Position numbers and translations under genes: made by a program. This document shows, piece after piece, positions 17,774-26,601 of a stretch of 64,000 nt of DNA. The notes under the pieces are model-generated. The model saw only the letters and a program-made list of their open reading frames with translations, made no database searches and was not told the origin of the DNA. The stretch spans positions 1,810 through 65,809 of the forward strand of contig WOUW01000001.1 in NCBI GenBank assembly GCA_009773055.1, given 5' to 3'. This DNA comes from Paracoccaceae bacterium. GTDB taxonomy: Bacteria > Pseudomonadota > Alphaproteobacteria > Rhodobacterales > Rhodobacteraceae. Every line of letters starts with the position of its first letter. Within the stretch, counting starts at the first letter, position 1.

Positions 17774-18883
17774 GTGTCCGATTCTGACCTTGATCCCTGC
17801 GGCCATCCTGCCTTGAATGGCCGAATGAAGCAAAACCCGGCTGAGATGATCGAACGGCTGTCGCGGGCGCTGGCGAATGATTTCCGGATCATGCCGCTGG
17901 ACCTGCCCGACGCGCCGCTGTTCCTCGCGATTGCCCTGCCGACGGACGAGGGCGTGACGGGGTTGAAGCCAAGACTTCCGGCCGGGCGTGGCATGACCTT
18001 GCAGCAGGCGATGCTGGCCGCCGGGGCCGAGGCACTGGAGTTGCGCGCCAGTCTGGCGCAGCATCATCTGGCGGAACTGCAGCGCCTGCCCAGAAAGGAA
18101 GGTCTGGCCGTGGTGACCGCGACCGATCTGGTGACGGGTGAGGCCGCCCAGATCCTGGCGCAAAGCGTGTTTCTGGACAGCGCCACGGCCCTTTCCGAAC
18201 CGCTCCGGGATGACGCGAATTCCACCGGATGTGCGGTCGGCCGGAACAGGGAAAGTGCCGTGGCGAACGCCCTTTGGGAATGCGTGGAGCGTGACGCTAT
18301 GGCCTTGTGGTGGCATGGCAACCGGCAAGGCACCGCCGTGGCGCTGGAAGTGATCGACGCGCAGCAGCCCCGGCTGTTCTGGTGGCTGCACCAGCGCCCT
18401 CGGGAGACGCGGCTTCTGGACATCACGACAGACATTGGCCTGCCGGTCGTGGTCGCGGTTGCGGCCGAAGAGGATGGCCGGGTCGTGGCTTTGGGATCGG
18501 CGGCGCGACCGGTTCTGAAGGATGCAGCACTGGCCGCAGTGACCGAGATGGTGCAGACCGAGGTCAGCCTCGACCTGGCGCGCGAAGTTGGCCAGACCGA
18601 GGCGCTCGACTGGATCGCCTCGGCCTCGATGACCATGGACCGGCCGTTTCAGCCCGGGCCCGCGCGGGGTTCGGAGCCGCTGGCGATGCCGGATCTGCTG
18701 GCACGCCTGGCCGACCTTGGCCACCAGGCGCTTGCGGTCGAGATGACGCTTCCCGGCGATCCGATGCCTGCCATGCGGGTGGTCGTGCCAGGCCTTTGCG
18801 CGATGCAAGGTCGGACCGACACCCCCCGCTTTGCCCGGCTTTGCCCCGGACAGCCCAGACTGAATATGCCCGAACCTTTCTGA
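17774..18883 (+). CDS. Stand-alone YcaO-domain protein
   Basis: YcaO enzymes use ATP to activate peptide amide oxygens, making azolines, thioamides or amidines in RiPP natural products and modified proteins. The family hallmark is clear: NSTGCAVGRNRESAVANALW then ECVERDAMALWW, with Glu169, Glu172 and Arg173 in the expected ATP/Mg places and an earlier glutamate pair in AGAEALELR (Glu86, Glu89). At 369 residues it is a complete single domain. No E1-like or TfuA partner is fused or adjacent. The C-terminus, LNMPEPF, is only weakly reminiscent of the Pro-rich tail of azoline-forming members. A GTG start follows TGGAGAC; an ATG at 17825 is possible. It is followed 39 bp later by a haem peroxidase. 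The substrate is unknown. Confidence 0.85.
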   Translation: MSDSDLDPCGHPALNGRMKQNPAEMIERLSRALANDFRIMPLDLPDAPLFLAIALPTDEGVTGLKPRLPAGRGMTLQQAMLAAGAEALELRASLAQHHLAELQRLPRKEGLAVVTATDLVTGEAAQILAQSVFLDSATALSEPLRDDANSTGCAVGRNRESAVANALWECVERDAMALWWHGNRQGTAVALEVIDAQQPRLFWWLHQRPRETRLLDITTDIGLPVVVAVAAEEDGRVVALGSAARPVLKDAALAAVTEMVQTEVSLDLAREVGQTEALDWIASASMTMDRPFQPGPARGSEPLAMPDLLARLADLGHQALAVEMTLPGDPMPAMRVVVPGLCAMQGRTDTPRFARLCPGQPRLNMPEPF

Positions 18884-18922
18884 CGGTAGCCCTACTTTTT
18901 CCCAGACTGAACGAGGCACCCC

Positions 18923-20596
18923 ATGCCGCCGATCACCCGCCCGCATATCCTGTTCGGCCCCGACACCCCGGACCCGATGCAACTGGAGACCGCTGTCAGC
19001 GCGCGCTCGCAATCACGATACTGCTACCGCTTTCCCGATCTGGCGATGAACGACCGGGTAGGCTGCTTTGCCGGAACCACTCCGGCGGAAACTTTCGCCC
19101 GGCTGAAGGCTTTCGAGGAGGATAGCCGCACGCCGCTTGGCGTTTTGCCGGCCATGCCGATGCGGCTGCCACCTGTCTATACCTATTTCGGTCAGTTCGT
19201 GAACCACGACATTTCCGCCCCCGTGGGGGATGTGATCACCCGTCCGGACAAGCCGAAGGCCGTGGAGGTCATCGTCTCGACCGAACCGCCGGGGCTGGAT
19301 CGCGCGCGGCGGGCGACTGCCGAGACCATCCTGAAACACTTCGTCAACGAGCAGGCCGATCCCCTGTCGCTGGACAGCCTTTACGGCGAAGGTCCGGACA
19401 GTGCCGACCCCAAGACCCGGAAGCTGTATGAGGCGGATGGCAAGCGCTTTCGCCTGGGCGTCACCCGGCGCGAAGACGATCAGGTCTTCCTCGATATCCA
19501 GAAGGACCCGGGGCTTGTCTACCGCGAGACTGGTGCGCGCGACATTGTGCGCGCAGATGGCACGCCGCTGATCGCCGACCACCGAAACGACGAGAACCTG
19601 GTGGTCAGCCAGCTGCATCTTGCTCTGGTTCTGTTCCACAACAAGGCCATTGGGCGTCTGGAAGGCAAGTTCGCCACAGCAAAGGAGTGCTTTGCGGCGG
19701 CGCGGCAGTTGGTGACGCTGCATTATCACTGGCTGATCCTGCATGACTTTCTGCGCAACCTGCTGTCGCGATCGGCACTGGCGACGCCCTGGGGAGAGAG
19801 ACCGCCAACAAAGCTTGCGCCGCGGGCCGTGCCGCTGGAGTTCACCACGGCGGCCTTCCGGTTCGGGCATTCGATGGTCGGGGCGTTCTACGATTTCAAC
19901 GCGAACTTCAGTCGCGGGGCGTATCTTGGGCCCGAAGGTGCATCGCTACAGCAGCTTTTCGACTTCACCACGCACAAGAACATGGGCCAGGGCGGTGCCA
20001 AAACGCTGCAGCTTCCGGATCACTGGGTGATCGACTGGGATCGAATGACGCGGGCAACTGGCGCGGGCACAATTGGCGGGGCCGAAAAGATCGACCTGAC
20101 GTTCGCCCCAGACATGCTGAACGCGATGGGAATGAAACATGCCGTCGAGCATGGGTCGATCCTGTTTCGCAACCTGATGCGCGGGTTCCACCGCCGGATT
20201 CCGTTTGGCCAGGTTCTGGCAGCAGAATACGGGCTGGACCCGTTGGAAGCGGACGACATTCGGGCGGCTTTGCCGGATGGGCATATCGACGGCCCCCAGT
20301 CCAAGACCCTGCGCGAAGTGGCCGCGGACCTTGGAATGCTGCGCGAAACGCCGGCGTGGCTGTATTTCCTGTGCGAAGCACGCCAGCTGGAGGGTGGCGA
20401 ACGCGTCGGGCCTGCAGCAAGCCAGATCATCGCCGACACGATCGTCGGCCTGATGCAGCACATGCCGACCTCGATCCTGAACTTCTGTGGCGGAACCTGG
20501 CATCCGCGCCACAGCCCGCTGAAGGACGGCGATGACGACGGGCTGACCTCGATCCGCAAGCTGCTGATGTTTGCCGTCAAAGACACACACATCTAG
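18923..20596 (+). CDS. Animal-type haem peroxidase
   Basis: Member of the peroxidase-cyclooxygenase (animal haem peroxidase) superfamily, 557 residues. The distal histidine is His95 in YFGQFVNHDIS; the haem-linking acid/arginine motif is D219-H-R221-N-D-E224-N225; the proximal histidine is His316 in FRFGHSMVG. The end (ILNFCGGTWHPRHSPLKDGD) is also typical. No signal peptide is evident, so the protein is cytosolic or leaves by another route. The SD is weak (GAGG). It is placed 39 bp behind YcaO on the same strand, so co-expression is likely. Bacterial members make hypohalous acids or oxidise small molecules; here the partner may be the YcaO product, which is inference. Confidence 0.88.
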   Translation: MPPITRPHILFGPDTPDPMQLETAVSARSQSRYCYRFPDLAMNDRVGCFAGTTPAETFARLKAFEEDSRTPLGVLPAMPMRLPPVYTYFGQFVNHDISAPVGDVITRPDKPKAVEVIVSTEPPGLDRARRATAETILKHFVNEQADPLSLDSLYGEGPDSADPKTRKLYEADGKRFRLGVTRREDDQVFLDIQKDPGLVYRETGARDIVRADGTPLIADHRNDENLVVSQLHLALVLFHNKAIGRLEGKFATAKECFAAARQLVTLHYHWLILHDFLRNLLSRSALATPWGERPPTKLAPRAVPLEFTTAAFRFGHSMVGAFYDFNANFSRGAYLGPEGASLQQLFDFTTHKNMGQGGAKTLQLPDHWVIDWDRMTRATGAGTIGGAEKIDLTFAPDMLNAMGMKHAVEHGSILFRNLMRGFHRRIPFGQVLAAEYGLDPLEADDIRAALPDGHIDGPQSKTLREVAADLGMLRETPAWLYFLCEARQLEGGERVGPAASQIIADTIVGLMQHMPTSILNFCGGTWHPRHSPLKDGDDDGLTSIRKLLMFAVKDTHI

Positions 20597-20738
20597 CTTA
20601 TCTCGCTGGCTTCCAACGGTGATGGGCTGGACATTTCGCCGATTTCCCCGCAAAGACGCGGCGATGCGCAGGGCGCGCGCGAACTGTCATTGACGGTCGC
20701 TGGCCGCCTTGCGTCTATCTTGCGGAGACGCCCAACCG

Positions 20739-21218
20739 ATGACCGCCGAATACCGCCACTTGCAGTCGCCCCTGCTCCGGCAACTCGCCCTGACCCTGGC
20801 GCTGCCGATTGCGGCCTGCGCGCCCTCGACGAGCACGATGCAACTTTACCCGCTGCAGGGAGAGATTGCCGACTCCGATCCGACACTCGTCATTCGCGCG
20901 ACGGCGAAGAACACCACCGGCACGTCCGGCGCGCTGACCTTCCGCCTGCCCGAGCGTGGCAAGTGCAGCGGCACCTGGAGCTCGCTGACCCCGCGCAAGG
21001 TATCGAACTCGAAGGGTCTGGCGCTGACCTGGAAGAAAACTGGCGGTGAGGTCGGCACGGCACGGGAAACCGTCGCCGGGGTGAACAACGGCGAGATCTA
21101 CGCCGTCTGCGACGATGGCACCCGGGTGCAGGGCACCTTCGTCATCGGTTCGGGCACGGCCAGCGGCACCGGACAGGCGTCCGACACCAATGGCAACGTC
21201 TACAAGCTTCTGTTCTGA
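20739..21218 (+). CDS. Small secreted lipoprotein of unknown function
   Basis: 159 residues from the ATG at MTAEYRHLQS. A lipoprotein signal is visible: LLRQLALTLALPIAAC, with the lipobox IAAC and Cys27 as the acylated residue. The mature part is a beta-rich domain with one Cys pair (GKCSGTW, YAVCDDGTR) and ends in TNGNVYKLLF, a tail I associate with a conserved proteobacterial secreted family without a known function. GGAGA lies 10 bases before the ATG; a TTG ten codons earlier is less likely. It is convergent with aroB: the stops abut. Confidence 0.75.
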   Translation: MTAEYRHLQSPLLRQLALTLALPIAACAPSTSTMQLYPLQGEIADSDPTLVIRATAKNTTGTSGALTFRLPERGKCSGTWSSLTPRKVSNSKGLALTWKKTGGEVGTARETVAGVNNGEIYAVCDDGTRVQGTFVIGSGTASGTGQASDTNGNVYKLLF

Positions 21219-22328
21219 TCAGCGGTTGCGGAAGGCGTCCGTCAGCACCGCGCGCACTGCGTCGCCGGGCACGTCATCGGCCACGAAGGCCTGACCGATC
21301 CCGCGCGCAAGGATGAAGCGCAGGCGTCCGTCGACCACCTTCTTGTCCTGCCCCATCAGCGCAATCAGCGCGTCGGGCCCGGGCAGATCGCCCGCGATAT
21401 CGGCGATGTCGACCTTCATCCCCATCGCCTTCAAATGCGCCCGGACGCGGCTGGGCTCTTCCTGACTGCACAGACCCAGACGCGACGACAGCTCGAAGGC
21501 CAGCGCGCATCCGATGGCCACGCCTTCGCCGTGCAGAAGGCGGTCGGAGTATCCTGTCGCCTTTTCAAGCGCATGGCAGAAAGTGTGCCCCAGATTGAGC
21601 AGCGCACGCTCACCTTCTTCGGTCTCGTCGCGGCTGACGATCCCGGCCTTCATCTCGACCGACCGCGTCACTGCTTTCAGCCGGGCCGCCGCGTCCCCGG
21701 CCCGGATCGCGGGGCCGTCGCGTTCCAGCCAGTCAAAGAAGACCGCGTCGCCCAGAAGCCCGTATTTCACCACCTCGCCATAGCCCGACAGGAAGTCGCG
21801 GTCGGGAAGCGTGGTCAGCACGTCAATGTCGGCAAGGACAAGGCTTGGCTGGTGAAACGCGCCGACCAGGTTCTTGCCTTGCGCAGTGTTGATGCCGGTC
21901 TTGCCACCAACCGAGCTGTCGACCTGCGCAAGCAGTGTGGTTGGCAGCTGCACGAACCTGACGCCGCGCCGCAGGATGGCAGCCGAGAAGCCGACAAGGT
22001 CGCCGATCACCCCGCCACCAAGGGCGACGACGACATCCCTCCGCTCGACCTTCTGATCGAGCAGCCATTCGGTGCATTGTGCCAGGTTAGCCCAGTTCTT
22101 CGTCGCCTCGCCCGGGGGCAAGGCCAGCGACGAAACGGCGATCCCTTCGGCCTCAAGCGCGGCAGTCAGAGCGGAAAGGTGCAGGGCGGCAACGGTGGCA
22201 TCCGTCACGATCGCGACGCGCTTTCGGCGCAGAAGGGGCGCGATCTCGACCCCTGCGCGGGCGAACAGGCCCGGGCCGATCCGCACCTCGTAGGACCGGT
22301 CCCCCAGATCAACGGCTACCCTGTTCAC
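21219..22328 (-). CDS. aroB: 3-dehydroquinate synthase
   Basis: Second step of the shikimate pathway: DAHP to 3-dehydroquinate, needing NAD and a divalent metal. It is full length at 369 residues with VVALGGGVIGDLVGF, QLPTTLLAQVDSSVGGKTGIN, and the metal ligand regions GYGEVVKYG and LNLGHTFCHALE. The start overlaps the aroK stop by 4 bases, so aroK-aroB form one coupled operon. Confidence 0.97.
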   Translation of the reverse strand: MNRVAVDLGDRSYEVRIGPGLFARAGVEIAPLLRRKRVAIVTDATVAALHLSALTAALEAEGIAVSSLALPPGEATKNWANLAQCTEWLLDQKVERRDVVVALGGGVIGDLVGFSAAILRRGVRFVQLPTTLLAQVDSSVGGKTGINTAQGKNLVGAFHQPSLVLADIDVLTTLPDRDFLSGYGEVVKYGLLGDAVFFDWLERDGPAIRAGDAAARLKAVTRSVEMKAGIVSRDETEEGERALLNLGHTFCHALEKATGYSDRLLHGEGVAIGCALAFELSSRLGLCSQEEPSRVRAHLKAMGMKVDIADIAGDLPGPDALIALMGQDKKVVDGRLRFILARGIGQAFVADDVPGDAVRAVLTDAFRNR

Positions 22329-22870
22329 GTCGAACCCTCCAGCACATCCGGCCGCGCCTTCAACGCCTCGCGAACCCGCGCGGCCATGTCTTCAACCGAC
22401 CGTTCGGCGGCACTTTCGACCACGATGTCGGCCTGCGCATAGAACGGCTGCCGACGTTCGTATAGCTCGCGCAGCGTTTCGCGCGGATTTGCCGTACGCA
22501 ACAGCGGCCTTGTCGTCTTGTGACGGACGCGCTGCCACAACAGTTCGAGATCCGCGCAAAGCCAAACGGAAACCCCGACATCATGGATCAGTCTGCGGTT
22601 CGCCTCGGACAGGAACGCCCCGCCGCCGGTGGACAGGACACACGGCGTGCTGCGCAACAGACGGGCGATCACCTCGGTCTCGCGGGCGCGAAAGAACGCC
22701 TCGCCGTCGCGTTCAAAAATCTCGGCGATGCTGCGATTGGCGGCGCGGACGATTTCCTCGTCGGAATCGCGAAACTCGACCCCAAGCTGGCGGGCAAGCG
22801 CGGTGCCGACTGCCGTCTTGCCAGCACCCATCATTCCAACCAGCACAACCGTTTTCGTCAGCCTTGCCAT
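22325..22870 (-). CDS. aroK: Shikimate kinase
   Basis: Phosphorylates shikimate at O3 with ATP. Of about 181 residues: P-loop GMMGAGKTAVG, shikimate-binding FRDSDEEI and FFRARETEVI, LSTGGGAFL, and the lid arginines in RPLLRTANPRETL. The ATG giving MARLTKTVVLVG is chosen from family likeness; a GTG five codons upstream has a better purine run and is the alternative. Coupled to aroB. Confidence 0.95.
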   Translation of the reverse strand: MARLTKTVVLVGMMGAGKTAVGTALARQLGVEFRDSDEEIVRAANRSIAEIFERDGEAFFRARETEVIARLLRSTPCVLSTGGGAFLSEANRRLIHDVGVSVWLCADLELLWQRVRHKTTRPLLRTANPRETLRELYERRQPFYAQADIVVESAAERSVEDMAARVREALKARPDVLEGST

Positions 22871-22953
22871 GGCCACCCGTTCCACAACCCCCCTGCCCCG
22901 GGCAAGGACTTGCCGACGGGAAATCTTCCTCCCTCAATGGCGTGAACTCTTGC

Positions 22954-22972
22954 CGAATGCTATATACATTCG
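22954..22972. promoter_or_regulatory. Inverted repeat CGAATG-N7-CATTCG between aroK and the small membrane gene
   Basis: A perfect 6-bp inverted repeat around CTATATA, about 84 bp from the aroK start and about 100 bp before the small membrane gene. The TATA-rich centre could be a -10 element, so this may be an operator. The regulator is unknown. Confidence 0.4.
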
Positions 22973-23069
22973 CAACGGATTCCGCCGTGGCCGCCGTTCA
23001 GGCGGCTCGGGGCGGCAAGAAACACCGGCGGATGAAGCCGACCGGACGAAGACGAGGAAGGGCGATCAC

Positions 23070-23207
23070 ATGGGGCGAATCATCAAGGCCTTGCTATTGC
23101 TGGTGATTCTGGGCTTCCTTGGACTGGTCGCCTATGCCTATCTGGGCGATCTGACCCCGGTCCAGGGTGAGGTCAAGAAGTCAGTGGTGTTGAATGCGGG
23201 TGAGTAG
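23070..23207 (+). CDS. Small single-span membrane protein (45 residues)
   Basis: MGRIIKALLLLVILGFLGLV begins the protein; one hydrophobic helix spans residues 5-24 with YAYLGDLTP and an acidic/basic tail after it, suggesting an inner-membrane protein with a short periplasmic end. I recall similar small proteins at this place in Rhodobacterales. GGAAGGGC lies ahead of the ATG. Its end overlaps the next gene by 14 bases, so the two are probably co-expressed. Function unknown. Confidence 0.7.
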   Translation: MGRIIKALLLLVILGFLGLVAYAYLGDLTPVQGEVKKSVVLNAGE

Positions 23208-24762
23208 CGCCGGTCTTCTGTCGCTGGCTCTGATCGCTCAGCCCGTCGCAGGCCAGGAGGCCAGCACCACCGGAGGGCCGCTGTCGGCGATTGACTGGCT
23301 GTCGAAATCGGTGGCCACGCCAGCGACAGCGATCACCGGGCCCGGGTCGACTGCGGTCGACGAGCCACCCGTCGCTGAAGCCGGAAGTGCGCTGCCTGCC
23401 ACGGTGACGACGTCGTCGCTGGATGGTCCCTCGCCGGATTCGGTGGGCCTGATCACGACTTCTGTGTCGGGTCTGCCGCGTGATCTTTGGGGCGCGGGGC
23501 GAACGCGCGAGATCGCCGAGCGGCTGGTAGCCCATCCAGACGAGGATTTGCCTGCACTGCGCCAGCTGTTCCTGACCCTCCTGCTGGCCGAGGTTGCCGC
23601 CCCGGTCGATGCCGGTAACCGGGGAGAGTTGCTGCAGGTGCGGATCGACAAGCTGCTGGCGCTTGGCGCGCTGGAACAGGCGGCGGCGCTGATCGACGCG
23701 GCGGGGGCGACGACGCCCGAACTGTTCCGGCGGGCTTTCGATGTGGCACTTCTGACGGGGGCCGAAGATCAGGCCTGTCGGGGAATGGCGAACGAGCCGC
23801 ATCTGGCGCCGACGGTGCCGGCGCGGATCTTCTGTCTTGCGAGGTCGGGCGACTGGAACACTGCCGCGCTGACGATCCGGACCTCGAAGGCGCTTGGCCA
23901 GATCACCGCAGATCAGGAGGCTTTGCTGTCGCGCTTTCTTGACCCCGACCTTTACGAGGGCGACCCGGTGCCGCCTGCGCCCGACCCGGTCACACCGCTG
24001 GACTGGATGATCTATGCCGCGATTGGCGAGCCGCTGCCGACCGAGGGTCTGCCGATCGCCTTTTCCTACGCCGAAATCAGCCCACGGTCAGGCTGGAAGG
24101 CCCGGATCGAGGCGGCGGAACGGCTGACCCGTGCAGGCACGATCCCGCCGAACGTGATCCTTGGCCTCTACACCGAGCACGACCCTGCCGCTTCGGGCGG
24201 CGTCTGGGACCGGGTGGCCGCGTTCCAGGCCTTCGAGGCGGCGATTTCGGCGGGCGATACGGCCCGGGTGGCGGCCACTCTGCCCGAGGTCTGGGCCCGG
24301 ATGCAGGAAGCCGAGCTTGAGGTGCCCTTTGCCACGCTCTTTGGCAAGAACCTGATCGAGCTGCCCCTGGACGGTGAAGCGGCGGCGATTGCTTTCCATG
24401 TCGGGCTTTTGTCGCCCTCGGCCGAAAGCGTGGCCCGGCGGGCCAGCCCTGCCTCTGCCGAGGATGCTTTCCTGACGGCCATCGCATTGGGCACCGCAGC
24501 CGACGCCTTGCCGCCGGACAGTCTGGCCCGCGCCATTGCCGCTGCCTTTCGTGCGCCTGCCACATCCGTTGAAGGTCAGGCCCTGCTGGACGGCAACCGC
24601 AAGGGCGAGGCGATCATCGCCGCCATAGATAGCATTGGCCGGGGCGTGGAAGGTGACCTGCGCGGCGTGACCGAGGGGTTGTCGCTGTTGCGGCTGGCGG
24701 GGCTGGAAAGCGTCGCCCGGCGCACCGCGCTGGAGCTGATGATCCTCGAACGGCGGGGCTAG
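23194..24762 (+). CDS. Secreted alpha-helical conserved hypothetical protein
   Basis: 522 residues. It has an N-terminal signal peptide (MRVSSAGLLSLALIAQPVAG, likely cut after VAG) and a Pro/Ser/Thr-rich linker to about residue 90. A long alpha-helical, alanine-rich region follows that resembles TPR-like solenoids (TREIAERLVAHPDED, LRQLFLTLLLAEVAAPVD). Two Cys (AEDQACRG, RIFCLAR) could form a periplasmic disulfide. It lies between the small membrane gene and xerD, a setting I associate with Rhodobacterales. No function is known to me. Confidence 0.75.
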   Translation: MRVSSAGLLSLALIAQPVAGQEASTTGGPLSAIDWLSKSVATPATAITGPGSTAVDEPPVAEAGSALPATVTTSSLDGPSPDSVGLITTSVSGLPRDLWGAGRTREIAERLVAHPDEDLPALRQLFLTLLLAEVAAPVDAGNRGELLQVRIDKLLALGALEQAAALIDAAGATTPELFRRAFDVALLTGAEDQACRGMANEPHLAPTVPARIFCLARSGDWNTAALTIRTSKALGQITADQEALLSRFLDPDLYEGDPVPPAPDPVTPLDWMIYAAIGEPLPTEGLPIAFSYAEISPRSGWKARIEAAERLTRAGTIPPNVILGLYTEHDPAASGGVWDRVAAFQAFEAAISAGDTARVAATLPEVWARMQEAELEVPFATLFGKNLIELPLDGEAAAIAFHVGLLSPSAESVARRASPASAEDAFLTAIALGTAADALPPDSLARAIAAAFRAPATSVEGQALLDGNRKGEAIIAAIDSIGRGVEGDLRGVTEGLSLLRLAGLESVARRTALELMILERRG

Positions 24763-25704
24763 GTGATGCCCGACGCGGAAGCAAGCCGCTGGATCTCGAC
24801 CTTTCTTGACGCGCGGGTGGCCGACCTTGGGGCAGCGCGGAACACCCAGCTGGCCTATGGCCGCGATCTGGTCGACTTCGCCGACTGGCTGGGCCGGCGG
24901 GGGCTGGGCTTTGCCGCAGCCGGTCGCGAGGCGGTGGAGGACTATCTTGTCCACTGCGATGCGCAGGGCCTGTCCAAGGCGACCCGCGCGCGGCGGCTAT
25001 CCTCGATCCGGCAGCTGTTCCGCTTTGCCTTTGACGAAGGCTGGCGCGCGGACAATCCGGCTTTGCGGCTGACCGGGCCGGGCCGGGCGCAAAGCCTGCC
25101 AAAGACCCTTTCCGAGGCCGAGGTGACCCGGTTGATGGACGCCGCCCGCAGCCGTGGTCGCAACCTCGGCGACCGATTGCGGGATACCGCCCTCTTCGAG
25201 CTTCTTTACGCGACGGGCCTGCGGGTCAGCGAACTCGTCGGACTGCCGGTTTCCGCCGTGCGCGGCGATCCCCGGATGATCCTTGTCCGAGGCAAGGGCG
25301 ACAAGGAGCGGATGGTGCCCCTGTCCTCGCCCGCCCGCAGGGCGCTGGCGGACTGGCTGGCCCACCGCGACGCGACCGAGGACGAGGCCCGCCGTGCCGG
25401 TCACCCGCCATCGCGGTTCCTGTTCCCCGGCGACGGGCGCGAGGGGCACCTGACGCGGCAATATTTCCACAGCCTTGTGAAGGACGTGGCCGTCCTTGCG
25501 GGCCTCTCCCCGGCGCGCGTTACGCCGCATGTCCTGCGTCATGCCTTTGCCACGCATCTTCTGGCGCATGGGGCCGACTTGCGGGTGATCCAGACGCTGC
25601 TAGGCCATGCCGATCTGGCGACGACCGAGATTTACACGCACGTTCTGGACGATCACTTGACCGAGCTTGTCCTGACCAAGCACCCCCTGGCGCGGAAAGG
25701 GTGA
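24763..25704 (+). CDS. xerD: Tyrosine recombinase XerD
   Basis: Chromosome-dimer resolution recombinase acting with XerC and FtsK at dif. 313 residues. The N-terminal SAM-like domain spans about 8-98. The catalytic domain holds Arg154 (TGLRVSELVGL), Lys178 (RGKGDKER), His256 and Arg259 (HVLRHAFATHLL), His282 (GHADL) and nucleophile Tyr291 (IYTHV). All six catalytic positions are present. A GTG or the next-codon ATG can start it, directly after the stop of the upstream gene. It is a housekeeping copy and not a mobile integrase, judging by length and context. Confidence 0.93.
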   Translation: MMPDAEASRWISTFLDARVADLGAARNTQLAYGRDLVDFADWLGRRGLGFAAAGREAVEDYLVHCDAQGLSKATRARRLSSIRQLFRFAFDEGWRADNPALRLTGPGRAQSLPKTLSEAEVTRLMDAARSRGRNLGDRLRDTALFELLYATGLRVSELVGLPVSAVRGDPRMILVRGKGDKERMVPLSSPARRALADWLAHRDATEDEARRAGHPPSRFLFPGDGREGHLTRQYFHSLVKDVAVLAGLSPARVTPHVLRHAFATHLLAHGADLRVIQTLLGHADLATTEIYTHVLDDHLTELVLTKHPLARKG

Positions 25705-25713
25705 TTGGGTCCC

Positions 25714-26601
25714 ATGTCCAGCGATCCTGCCCTTTCGTCCTCTTCCAGCCTTCTGCGCCGCTTTCTGCACTGGCTGGTCGGGCTTTTTCGCCGAGCCGAC
25801 CATGAAAGCGCGATGGAGGCCCTGCGCGACGATATCGCCGGAGCCATTGCCATCGGTCATTCCGGCGGCGCGATGGAGAAGGATGCCCGCGACCGGCTGC
25901 TTGGGGCATTGGACCTAAGCAGCCGCACCGTCGACGAAATCATGCGCCACCGCCGTCAGGTCGAGATGATCGACGCCGACCTGCCCCCGGGCGAGATCAT
26001 CACCCGTGTCCTCGCGTCGCCCCATACCCGGCTGCCGATCTACCGCGAAAGCGACGACAACATCCTGGGCGTGGTCCACGCCAAGGACCTGCTGCGTGAA
26101 GTGGATCGGCTGGTCCGGGGTGAAGGCGCGCAGGGGATCGAGGCGCTGGACATCGTGAAAGTCGCGATGAAGCCCTACTTCATCCCCGACACGACGACTC
26201 TGGATGAACAGATGCGCGCGTTTCTGGCCCGGCGCACCCACTTCGCGCTGGTTGTCGATGAATATGGCGCATTGCAGGGCCTGATCACGCTGGAAGATAT
26301 CCTTGAGGAGATCGTCGGCGAGATCACCGACGAATTCGATGTGGTCGGCAAGGAGTCGGGCCTGATCCAGACTGGCGACGGCGCCTATCTTGTCGACGGT
26401 GCCATGACGATCCGCGATTTGAACCGTGCGACTTACTGGCGGTTGCCGGACGACGAGGCCAATACGATTGCAGGCCTTGTCATCCACGAGGCGCAGATGA
26501 TCCCGAACGAGGGCCAGGTCTTCAGCTTTCACGGCTTCCGTTTTACCGTGATCGCCCGGCGCGAAAACCGGATCACAAGGCTGAAGCTGAGGCCGCTTTG
26601 A
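25714..26601 (+). CDS. CorC/HlyC-type CBS-domain protein
   Basis: Cytosolic protein of the hemolysin/CorC family, 295 residues. A tandem CBS pair spans about residues 75-200 (PHTRLPIYRESDDNILGVVH and FALVVDEYGALQGLITLEDI, then LEEIVGEITDEFD), and a C-terminal CorC_HlyC domain follows (GMTI-like AMTIRDLN, TIAGLVIHEA, FHGFRFTVIARRENRI). It has no membrane helices, so this is the soluble class linked to Mg/Co efflux or to Lnt-type envelope functions. The ATG after a GGGTGATT stretch is chosen. Its end overlaps the convergent flavodoxin gene by 29 bp. Confidence 0.9.
   Translation: MSSDPALSSSSSLLRRFLHWLVGLFRRADHESAMEALRDDIAGAIAIGHSGGAMEKDARDRLLGALDLSSRTVDEIMRHRRQVEMIDADLPPGEIITRVLASPHTRLPIYRESDDNILGVVHAKDLLREVDRLVRGEGAQGIEALDIVKVAMKPYFIPDTTTLDEQMRAFLARRTHFALVVDEYGALQGLITLEDILEEIVGEITDEFDVVGKESGLIQTGDGAYLVDGAMTIRDLNRATYWRLPDDEANTIAGLVIHEAQMIPNEGQVFSFHGFRFTVIARRENRITRLKLRPL

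Noticed and set aside
24763-25704. Integrase of a mobile element
   Set aside because: Length, motifs and neighbours fit housekeeping XerD. No att repeats, excisionase or phage genes are near it, and tRNA-Cys and tRNA-Pro are intact without flanking duplications.
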